Assembly: GCA_900544825.1 (NCBI GenBank) | Contig: UQWP01000002.1 | Coordinates: 27,354 to 91,353 of the forward strand | Length of the DNA: 64,000 nucleotides | Direction of reading: 5' to 3' | From: an uncultured Prevotella sp. | GTDB taxonomy: Bacteria > Bacteroidota > Bacteroidia > Bacteroidales > Bacteroidaceae | Shown here: positions 33,983 to 43,683 of the stretch, in pieces | How positions within the stretch are numbered: the stretch's first letter is position 1 | Layout: each line of letters opens with the position of its first letter | The notes under the pieces: model-generated | Databases searched by the model: none | Told to the model about the DNA's origin: nothing | The model's input: the letters and a program-made list of their open reading frames with translations, nothing else | Program-made: the position numbers and the translations under genes

Positions 33983-33990
33983 TAATTTTG
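33983..33990 (+). promoter_or_regulatory. -7 box of lacI
   Basis: TAATTTTG, 61.5 bp from the operator centre and about 20 bp before the start codon. Confidence 0.7.
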
Positions 33991-34009
33991 CAGCGTGATT
34001 TAAGATAAC

Positions 34010-35035
34010 ATGAACGAAAATAACAACATAACAATGAAAGATATAGCTCGCGAACTGGGAGTCAGTGTTGCTACAGTGAGCCGGGCATTGAAGGACAGTC
34101 CTAGAATCAGTGCTGCCCAGAAGGAGCGTATTCAGACTTTTGCGCGTGAACATAATTTCTTTCCAAACATGCTTGGTGAGGCTTTGCGCCATAGCAAGGT
34201 ACAGCCGATGAAGGTTATCGGAGTTATTGTGCCGGAGTTCGTACATTATTATTTTATGTCCGTTCTTTCGGGCATAGAGGAGGAGGCGAGAGCCCGCGGA
34301 TATCGTGTGATGGTGGCACAGAGTAACGAAAGATACGACAAGGAAGTGTCCATCTGCGAGGACTTCTATAAGAATAAGGTATGCGGTATCATCGTATCAC
34401 AGGCGAAGGATACCAAGCAGTACGCACATTTCGAGAAGTTGATGAACAATGGCGTGCCTCTCGTCTTCTACGATAGAATCTGTACGGGCGTGAACTGCTC
34501 CCGAGTGGTAGTAGATGACTATATGGGCGCCTTTACCGCCGTTACCCATCTGGTGGATACGGGCTGCAAGAAGATAGCCTTCTACGGTTCGCCGATGAAT
34601 CTGGAAATCTCCAAGAACCGTTATAACGGTTATCATGATGCACTGGTGAAGCACGGATTGACGGAGAACCCCGACTGGGTGAGAATCTGTGACAACCGTG
34701 CCCAGGCAGAGGTGGTTACACCAGAGATATTGAGGGAGGAAAATCATCCGGATGCTTTCTTCGCCATCAATGATGATACGGCGATAGGCATTCTCTATAC
34801 TGCCAAGCGAATGGGCTTCGATGTGCCGAATGACATCAGTATCTGCGGCTTTACCAATGGCGACAGAGCCAAGGCTTGCGATCCGATGCTCACTACGGTA
34901 GAACAGCGTGGAGTGGCAGTAGGCGAAGAGGCTGCCAATATTCTCATCGGACTGGTGGAAGGATCCAGCCCTACGCATGACGTTGAGAAACGAGTGGTAA
35001 GAACTCGTCTGGTGGTTCGAGGAACAACAAGATAA
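34010..35035 (+). CDS. LacI-family regulator of starch genes
   Basis: A 341-residue DNA-binding regulator: N-terminal helix-turn-helix MKDIARELGVSVATVSRALK (residues 9-28), the hinge helix region about 50-62, then a periplasmic-binding-protein-like sensor domain from VIGVIVPEFVHYYF to the end (FFAINDDTAIGILY, DISICGFTNGD). It is divergent from susC and 26 bp before an MFS transporter gene. Probable target sites (GCAAACGTTTGC) lie before five starch promoters at constant distance, so I infer that it activates them and also acts on its own gene. The ligand is probably maltose, a malto-oligosaccharide or a derivative. It stands in place of SusR. Confidence 0.92.
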   Translation: MNENNNITMKDIARELGVSVATVSRALKDSPRISAAQKERIQTFAREHNFFPNMLGEALRHSKVQPMKVIGVIVPEFVHYYFMSVLSGIEEEARARGYRVMVAQSNERYDKEVSICEDFYKNKVCGIIVSQAKDTKQYAHFEKLMNNGVPLVFYDRICTGVNCSRVVVDDYMGAFTAVTHLVDTGCKKIAFYGSPMNLEISKNRYNGYHDALVKHGLTENPDWVRICDNRAQAEVVTPEILREENHPDAFFAINDDTAIGILYTAKRMGFDVPNDISICGFTNGDRAKACDPMLTTVEQRGVAVGEEAANILIGLVEGSSPTHDVEKRVVRTRLVVRGTTR

Positions 35036-35061
35036 AATTGAAATATTTAAATAACAACAAT

Positions 35062-36375
35062 ATGACACAAAAACCTGATTTAAGTTTCTGGAAGCTCTGG
35101 AACCTGAGCTTCGGATTTTTCGGAGTACAGATTGCCTACGCCCTACAGAGCGCCAACATCTCCCGAATCTTTGCAACGTTGGGTGCTGATCCACACAACT
35201 TGAGTTATTTCTGGATTCTCCCTCCATTGATGGGAATCCTTGTACAGCCTATTGTCGGCACATTGAGTGACAAGACCTGGTGCCGTTTTGGTCGCCGCAT
35301 CCCTTATCTCTTTGTGGGAGCCACGATAGCCGTACTCGTGATGTGCCTGCTGCCGAATTCCGGTTCTCTCGGTCTGACGGTAAGCGGTGCGATGCTCTTC
35401 GGCTTGATTGCCCTGATGTTCCTCGATACGAGCATCAATATGGCGATGCAGCCTTTCAAGATGCTGGTAGGCGATATGGTGAACGAGAAGCAGAAGGCAA
35501 AGGCTTATTCTATCCAGAGTTTCCTCTGCAATGCCGGTTCTGTAGCCGGATATATCTTTCCATTCCTCTTTACCTTCCTGGGTATCAAGAATGTAGCCGA
35601 AGAAGGCGTGGTGCCTGATTCTGTAATATGGTCGTTCTACGTGGGCGCTGCCATCCTCATCCTCTGTGTCATCTATACCACGATGAAGGTGAAGGAGTGG
35701 AATCCTCAGCAGTATGCTGCCTATAATGGTGTAGCTGGCGAGGTAGAAAAGGAAGAAGAGGGCAAGGCAGACTGGATTACCCTCTTGAAAAATGCGCCTT
35801 CTACTTTCTGGAAGGTGGGACTGGTTCAGTTCTTCTGTTGGGCTGCTTTCCTTTATCTCTGGAACTATTCTACAGGTGCCATCGCTGAGACCGTATGGAA
35901 TACCACCGATCCTAAGTCGGCAGAGTTCCAGGCGGCAGGCAACTGGGTAGGCATCCTCTTTGCCGTTCAGGCAGTAGGTAGTGTGCTCTGGGCAGTGGTT
36001 CTTCCTCAGTTCAAGAATACCAAGATGGCTTATAGTGTGAGCTTGATTATAGGTGGTGTGGGCTTCGCTCTCATCCCATTCCTGCATGATCAGTATCTGC
36101 AGTTTATCCCATTCCTGATGATCGGTGCCGGCTGGGCTGCCATGTTGGCGATGCCTTTCACTTTCGTGACCAATGCTCTGCAGGGTTATGGCCACATGGG
36201 CGCTTACCTGGGCTTGTTCAACGGAACCATCTGTATTCCTCAGATTGTGGCTGCCATCTGCGGTGGTACTATTCTGGGTCTGGTTGGTTCTCATCAGAGC
36301 GATATGATGATCGTGGCTGGCGTGTTGCTTATCGCCGGAGCATTGTCTGTTGGAATTATCAAAGTAAAAAAATAA
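35062..36375 (+). CDS. MFS transporter, SLC45/maltose-type
   Basis: A 437-residue inner-membrane transporter with 12 hydrophobic segments, probably carrying maltose or malto-oligosaccharides into the cytoplasm. It has the MFS loop motif GTLSDKTWCRFGRRIPYLF and the SLC45-like LSYFWILPPLMGILVQPIVG. The frame is open back to a TTG at 35038, but the ATG at 35062, after an A-rich leader, is preferred. It is 26 bp after lacI and probably co-transcribed with it. Confidence 0.9.
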   Translation: MTQKPDLSFWKLWNLSFGFFGVQIAYALQSANISRIFATLGADPHNLSYFWILPPLMGILVQPIVGTLSDKTWCRFGRRIPYLFVGATIAVLVMCLLPNSGSLGLTVSGAMLFGLIALMFLDTSINMAMQPFKMLVGDMVNEKQKAKAYSIQSFLCNAGSVAGYIFPFLFTFLGIKNVAEEGVVPDSVIWSFYVGAAILILCVIYTTMKVKEWNPQQYAAYNGVAGEVEKEEEGKADWITLLKNAPSTFWKVGLVQFFCWAAFLYLWNYSTGAIAETVWNTTDPKSAEFQAAGNWVGILFAVQAVGSVLWAVVLPQFKNTKMAYSVSLIIGGVGFALIPFLHDQYLQFIPFLMIGAGWAAMLAMPFTFVTNALQGYGHMGAYLGLFNGTICIPQIVAAICGGTILGLVGSHQSDMMIVAGVLLIAGALSVGIIKVKK

Positions 36376-36394
36376 GTGTAGCAAAGAAACACGT

Positions 36395-36406
36395 GCAACC
36401 GATTGC
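36395..36406. promoter_or_regulatory. LacI-type operator upstream of malQ
   Basis: GCAACCGATTGC, one symmetry mismatch relative to the perfect sites. Its centre is 62.5 bp from the -7 box at 36463. Confidence 0.75.
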
Positions 36407-36462
36407 ATTCGCTTTTTTCGTATTTATCTTGAAAGAAATGCAAGGTTTTACTTTTTTTTTGC

Positions 36463-36470
36463 TAATTTCG
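36463..36470 (+). promoter_or_regulatory. -7 box of malQ
   Basis: TAATTTCG, one mismatch to TAnnTTTG, about 42 bp before the start codon. Confidence 0.55.
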
Positions 36471-36511
36471 CAACGAAAATAAAATATTAACTAACTTCTA
36501 GATGAAGACTT

Positions 36512-39187
36512 ATGACGTTACATTTTAATCTTGAATACAAAACGGTGTTCGGTGAGCAGATTGTCCTGAACATCCAAAGGGAGAAAACAATACAGGAGCT
36601 CCCGATGACGACACTCAATGGAGAGAAGTGGTCGCTCGATTGGAGTGTAGAACAACCAGATACTGAATATACCTACTATTATAGTGTAGAGCGTGATGGC
36701 ATAGTTTGTAAAACAGAATGGTTACTCTTGAAGCATCGCTTGGATATGACATCCACCCGATGTGAGGACGTTACCCTCTATGACCATTGGAAAGTGATTC
36801 CAGAGGATGCTTATTTCTATAGCAGTGCCTTTACTGATTGCATCAACCATCAGGCTGTAGCCCAGATGGAGCCTCAGAATTACAGCAAGGTAGTGCGTTT
36901 CATTGTTCGTGCTCCTCAGCTTCGTGATGGCGAAAGCCTGGGTGTGATAGGATCTGACAATATTCTGGGAGCCTGGAACTCTCAGAAGGTGATTCCTATG
37001 GTGCAGCATTCTTTCTGTGAGTGGGTTGTGGATATTGATGCCAGTGCCTTGCAGACCAATCATCTGGAACTGAAGTTTGTTGCCATCAATCACAAAGAAG
37101 ACAGACTCCTCTGGGAGACAGGCATGAACAGAAGTATCGTCCTGCCGGAAATGAAGACGGGTGACATGATTTCCTATGAGCTTGACCAGGCTTTCTTTGC
37201 TCACTGGAACCGCAAGCTTGCCGGAACACAGGTGCCGGTATTCTCTCTGCGCAGCGAGAAAAGTGCCGGTGTGGGCGATTTCGGCGATCTCAAGACGATG
37301 ATTGATCTCGTGGCATCTACCGGTCAGAAGGTTCTTCAGCTTCTGCCAATCAATGATACCACCATCACCCATACCTGGACGGACAGTTATCCATATAGCT
37401 GCATCAGCGTCTTTGCTATCCATCCGATGTATGCCGACCTGAATGCCTTACCTGCATTGAAGGACAAGAAGGCTTACGAGAAGGCAGAGAAGACCCGCCA
37501 GGAGCTCAATGCCTTGCATCAGATTGATTATGAGAAGGTGAATGATTTCAAGCAGGATTATCTGCAACAGATATTTGCACAGGAAGGTAAAGAGATGATG
37601 TCGGGAGCCGATTTCAAGGCTTTCTTTCAGGAAACACAACAGTGGCTCGTGCCTTACGCACAGTATTCTTACCTGCGCGACAAGAATGGCACTGCCGACT
37701 TCTCTCAGTGGCCAGACCATAATGTCTGGGATGAGGCTGAGCGCAAGGATTTGACCAACCTAGAAACCGAGGCATACCAGAACGTGGAGTTCTTCTACTT
37801 CGTGCAGTTCATTCTGAACAAGCAGATGCAGGAGGCACACGAGCATGCCAAGGCTAAGGGTGTCATCCTGAAGGGTGATATTCCTATCGGTGTGCATCGC
37901 CATAGTTGTGATGTGTGGATGGAGCCTAAGTACTTCAACCTGAATGGTCAGGCGGGTGCTCCACCGGATGATTTCTCCGTAAACGGACAGAACTGGGGAT
38001 TCCCTACCTACAACTGGGATGAGATGCTGAAGGACGGCTGCCTCTGGTGGACCCGTCGCTTCCAGAATATGTCGAAGTTCTTTGATGCTTACCGCATCGA
38101 CCACGTGCTCGGCTTCTTCCGAATTTGGGAAATCCCTGTGCATAGCGTGCATGGCTTGCTCGGACAGTTTGCGCCAGCTCTCGCCATGACCCGTGGTGAG
38201 ATTCAGAGTTACGGCTTGAACTTCCAGGAGGACCGCTTCACCCGTCCGTTCATTACCGACTGGGTATTGGACCGTATGTTCCATGAGCGTGCTGATGAGG
38301 TGAAGGAGAAATATCTCGACCGTCTGGATGAGGAGCGCTATCAGATGAAGCCTGAGGTAGATACCCAGCGCAAGGTAGAGGCTCTCTTCCAGGGTGTAAC
38401 TGATGAGAAGGAAATCTGGTTGCGTGACGGCTTGTATGCCCTGATCAGCGATGTGCTCTTTGTGCGTGACCGTAAGGATCCTGAGCTCTTCCACCCACGT
38501 ATCTCTGCACAGCTCGACTTCATCTACGAGTCGCTCTATGATAACGACAAGGCTGCGTTCAACCGCCTTTACAACGACTACTTCTACCGTCGCAACAACC
38601 AGTTCTGGTATGGCGAGGCGATGAAGAAGTTGCCTAAGCTGGTTCAGGCTACCCGTATGCTGGTTTGTGCCGAAGACCTGGGTATGGTGCCTGATTGCGT
38701 GCCATGGGTGATGAACGAGTTGAAGATTCTGAGCTTGGAACTCCAGAGAATGCCAAAGGATCCAACGGTTAAGTTCGGTCATCTGAGCCGTAATCCATAC
38801 CGTTCAGTCTGCACCATCTCCAGCCATGATATGCCAACCTTGCGTATGTGGTGGGACGAGAACATCTCCCGCACCCAGGAGTATTACAACACGATGCTCT
38901 ATCGTGAGGGACCAGCTCCTCATCCGCTCCCAGGTTGGTTGGCAAGAGACATCATCGCCCGCCACCTGACCTCTCCATCCATGCTCTGCGTATTGAGCGT
39001 ACAGGATTGGCTTGCCATTGATGAGAAGCTCCGTCTGCCGGATGCTGAAGCCGAGCGCATCAACATTCCTGCCAATCCAAAGCACTACTGGCGCTATCGC
39101 ATGCACCTCAGTCTGGAGGAGTTGGCTGCCAACAAGGAGTTTATGGCTAACATTACAGAGCTTGTGGCACAGGGCGGACGCAATTAA
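36512..39187 (+). CDS. malQ: 4-alpha-glucanotransferase (amylomaltase) with CBM20 modules
   Basis: Cytoplasmic enzyme that disproportionates malto-oligosaccharides, releasing glucose. The 891-residue protein has two N-terminal CBM20-like modules (residues about 1-105 and 120-225, the second with SLGVIGSDNILGAWNSQK), then GH77 from about 240 (VPVFSLRSEKSAGVGDFGDL). Catalytic-region motifs seen are FDAYRIDHVLGFFRIWEIP (nucleophile Asp), LVCAEDLGMVPDCV (acid Glu) and ISSHDMPTLRMWW. There is no signal peptide. The length is typical of the long plant DPE2-like form. It has its own promoter and operator, and a terminator at 39248. Confidence 0.95.
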   Translation: MTLHFNLEYKTVFGEQIVLNIQREKTIQELPMTTLNGEKWSLDWSVEQPDTEYTYYYSVERDGIVCKTEWLLLKHRLDMTSTRCEDVTLYDHWKVIPEDAYFYSSAFTDCINHQAVAQMEPQNYSKVVRFIVRAPQLRDGESLGVIGSDNILGAWNSQKVIPMVQHSFCEWVVDIDASALQTNHLELKFVAINHKEDRLLWETGMNRSIVLPEMKTGDMISYELDQAFFAHWNRKLAGTQVPVFSLRSEKSAGVGDFGDLKTMIDLVASTGQKVLQLLPINDTTITHTWTDSYPYSCISVFAIHPMYADLNALPALKDKKAYEKAEKTRQELNALHQIDYEKVNDFKQDYLQQIFAQEGKEMMSGADFKAFFQETQQWLVPYAQYSYLRDKNGTADFSQWPDHNVWDEAERKDLTNLETEAYQNVEFFYFVQFILNKQMQEAHEHAKAKGVILKGDIPIGVHRHSCDVWMEPKYFNLNGQAGAPPDDFSVNGQNWGFPTYNWDEMLKDGCLWWTRRFQNMSKFFDAYRIDHVLGFFRIWEIPVHSVHGLLGQFAPALAMTRGEIQSYGLNFQEDRFTRPFITDWVLDRMFHERADEVKEKYLDRLDEERYQMKPEVDTQRKVEALFQGVTDEKEIWLRDGLYALISDVLFVRDRKDPELFHPRISAQLDFIYESLYDNDKAAFNRLYNDYFYRRNNQFWYGEAMKKLPKLVQATRMLVCAEDLGMVPDCVPWVMNELKILSLELQRMPKDPTVKFGHLSRNPYRSVCTISSHDMPTLRMWWDENISRTQEYYNTMLYREGPAPHPLPGWLARDIIARHLTSPSMLCVLSVQDWLAIDEKLRLPDAEAERINIPANPKHYWRYRMHLSLEELAANKEFMANITELVAQGGRN

Positions 39188-39220
39188 GCGGGTGACTCTT
39201 CAAACAAGGAATGAAGGTGT

Positions 39221-39232
39221 GCAACCGTTTGC
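39221..39232. promoter_or_regulatory. LacI-type operator upstream of the GH97 gene
   Basis: GCAACCGTTTGC inside GTGCAACCGTTTGCAC. It lies before the malQ terminator, 62.5 bp from the -7 box at 39289. Confidence 0.8.
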
Positions 39233-39247
39233 ACATTGTTATACATC

Positions 39248-39286
39248 AAAATACCCTTCTATTTTTAGGAGGGTATTTTTGTTTTT
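39248..39286 (+). terminator. malQ terminator
   Basis: AATACCCTTC / GGAGGGTATT hairpin with loop TATTTTTA, followed by a T-run. It sits between the GH97 operator and its -7 box. Confidence 0.8.
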
Positions 39287-39288
39287 CG

Positions 39289-39296
39289 TATCTTTG
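39289..39296 (+). promoter_or_regulatory. -7 box of the GH97-pullulanase-neopullulanase operon
   Basis: TATCTTTG, a perfect match to TAnnTTTG, directly after the malQ terminator T-run. The leader is about 100 nt. Confidence 0.75.
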
Positions 39297-39395
39297 CAAG
39301 CAATAATGCAAGTGCGTGCAACGGAAGCTGTTCTCCTGATTGCCGGTGCTGCTATATCCTAAAGTCTAAAGAATAAACAAAAGAATAAACAATAG

Positions 39396-41540
<2,145 letters not shown>

Positions 41541-41545
41541 TTTTT

Positions 41546-41622
41546 GGGAATTTGAGAGATGTCAGGGATAAGACCATAACCTCGTGTTATGAGGATGATT
41601 TCCTGATTTCTCTTGAATTCCT
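41546..41622. repeat. Long imperfect hairpin between the GH97 and pullulanase genes
   Basis: Arms 41546-41566 and 41602-41622 (about 16 of 21 paired) enclose a smaller CATAAC/GTTATG hairpin. No T-run follows, so mRNA processing or protection is more likely than full termination. Confidence 0.6.
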
Positions 41623-41662
41623 TTTCCCATTTAAAGACTAACAGTTTCATAACTATAGTTTA

Positions 41663-43657
41663 ATGACTAACAAGAGCTTAAATAATATGAATGTTCAAAA
41701 ACTAATAATTGCAGCATTGACAGCTACTGTTTTACCAACTTCATTGAATGCCCAGCAGACATTCAATGAGATGATGTATTCCAAGGAGAAAACCATGTTT
41801 GTCCTGAATGCACCAACAGCCGGCAAATCATCTGTTACCATCCGCCTCTATAAGGATGGACAGAAGGGAAAGGCGTACAAGACCTTGAAGATGAAAAAGA
41901 TGGGTGATGAGCGTTGGGAGGCTACCGTGAAGGGCGACCTGAAGGGTAAGTTCTATACCTTCGATATCGGTAAGGGCGAGACTCCGGGAACCTTCGCCAA
42001 GGCGGTTGGCGTGAACGGAAATCGTGGTGCCATCGTAGATCTCTATGATACCGACCCAGAGGGATGGGACAAGGATGTGCGCCCTGCCATCCAGTCGCCA
42101 GCCGACCTCGTCATCTATGAGCTTCACGTACGTGATTTCTCCATTTCTCCTACATCAGGTTTGAAATATCAGGGCAAGTATCTCGCCCTCACCGAACCTA
42201 AGGCTATCGAATATCTCAAGAACCTCGGCATCAATGCCATCCATTTCCAGCCGGTATTCGATTATGCATCCGTAGATGAGACTCAGCTCAATAAGCCACA
42301 GTTCAACTGGGGTTACGATCCGAAGAACTATAATGTGCCGGAAGGCAGTTACAGCACCGACCCTTATTCTCCTGTTACCCGTATCAAGGAGTTCAAGGAG
42401 ATGGTAATGGCATTGCACAAGGCTGGCATCCGAGTGATCTTCGATGCCGTTTATAACCATACCTTCGATATCAATGGCAGCAACTTCCAGCGTACTTATC
42501 CTGATTATTACTATCGCAAGACCAAGGATGGAAAGTATTCTGACGGTTCCGGCTGCGGCAACGAGACTGCTTCAGAAAAGCCATTGATGCGCCAGTTTAT
42601 GCTGGAGAGCGTGAAGTACTGGATTGATGAATTCCATATTGACGGCTTCCGCTTCGACCTGATGGGTGTTCACGATATCGAGACCATGCAGGCTATCCGT
42701 GAGATGGTAAACCGCATCGATCCTAGCATCTATATCTATGGTGAGGGCTGGAGCGCAGGCAGCTGTGCTTATCCTACCGAGAAACTCGCCATGAAGGCGA
42801 ATACCTACCAGCTCAATGGTATCGGTGCCTTCAGCGATGATATGCGTGATGCCCTCCGTGGTCCTTTCTCTGATGACCATAAGGGTGCGCTCCTGGCTGG
42901 ACTTCCTGGCGAGGAGGAGAGCCTGAAGTTCGGTATCGTGGGTGGTATCGCTCATCCGCAGGTGGATATGAACAAGGTGAACTACGACAAGAAGCCTTGG
43001 ACCAACAACCCGACCGAGCAGATCAGTTATGTAAGCTGTCACGATGATATGTGTCTGGTAGATAGACTGAAGGCAAGCATTCCATCTTTGACAGATCAGA
43101 AGATCTCTGAAGAGATGCGTACAGCCGAGTTGCTCCGTATCGACCAGCTTGCACAGACCTGCGTCTTCACTTCCCAGGGTGTTCCTTTCATCCTTGCCGG
43201 AGAAGAGATGCTTCGCGACAAGAAGGGTGTACACAACAGTTTCAACTCTCCAGACAGCATCAACCAGTTTACCTGGACCAATCTGCAGAAATATCCACAG
43301 GCATTCACTTTCTATAAGAATCTGATTCAGCTCCGCAAGAACCATCCAGCCTTCCGTCTTTCTACAGGCGATAAGGTACGTCAGCATCTGGAGTTCCTGT
43401 CTAGTCAGGATAACACAGGCAAGGAGCAGGGCTGCCTCGTAGGTTTCCAGCTCAAGAACCTGGAAGGTATCGATGCGTGGAAGCATATCGTAGTCATCTA
43501 CAATTTCAATCAGCAGGCTAAGAAGATGCAGATTCCTGAGGGCAACTATACCGTGGCTTGCTGCAATGGTGTCATCAATGAGGAAGGACTGGGCTTTGTT
43601 TCCGGAAAGGAAGTAGAGATTGCCGGTCAGTCTGCCTTGATTCTTTATCAGAAATAG
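41663..43657 (+). CDS. pulA: Type I pullulanase (GH13)
   Basis: Debranching enzyme that cuts alpha-1,6 bonds in pullulan or amylopectin fragments. The 664-residue protein has a signal-like N terminus ending LPTSLNAQQ, an N-terminal CBM48/early beta-domain (to about 140), the pullulanase signature FNWGYDPKNYNVPEG, and the GH13 motifs DAVYNHT, GFRFDLMGVHD (nucleophile Asp) and YGEGW (acid Glu). A second in-frame ATG at 41687 would give a cleaner signal peptide and may be the true start. It is 27 bp before the neopullulanase gene. Confidence 0.93.
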   Translation: MTNKSLNNMNVQKLIIAALTATVLPTSLNAQQTFNEMMYSKEKTMFVLNAPTAGKSSVTIRLYKDGQKGKAYKTLKMKKMGDERWEATVKGDLKGKFYTFDIGKGETPGTFAKAVGVNGNRGAIVDLYDTDPEGWDKDVRPAIQSPADLVIYELHVRDFSISPTSGLKYQGKYLALTEPKAIEYLKNLGINAIHFQPVFDYASVDETQLNKPQFNWGYDPKNYNVPEGSYSTDPYSPVTRIKEFKEMVMALHKAGIRVIFDAVYNHTFDINGSNFQRTYPDYYYRKTKDGKYSDGSGCGNETASEKPLMRQFMLESVKYWIDEFHIDGFRFDLMGVHDIETMQAIREMVNRIDPSIYIYGEGWSAGSCAYPTEKLAMKANTYQLNGIGAFSDDMRDALRGPFSDDHKGALLAGLPGEEESLKFGIVGGIAHPQVDMNKVNYDKKPWTNNPTEQISYVSCHDDMCLVDRLKASIPSLTDQKISEEMRTAELLRIDQLAQTCVFTSQGVPFILAGEEMLRDKKGVHNSFNSPDSINQFTWTNLQKYPQAFTFYKNLIQLRKNHPAFRLSTGDKVRQHLEFLSSQDNTGKEQGCLVGFQLKNLEGIDAWKHIVVIYNFNQQAKKMQIPEGNYTVACCNGVINEEGLGFVSGKEVEIAGQSALILYQK

Positions 43658-43683
43658 TCTATATATATAATTAAGGTGTAAAT

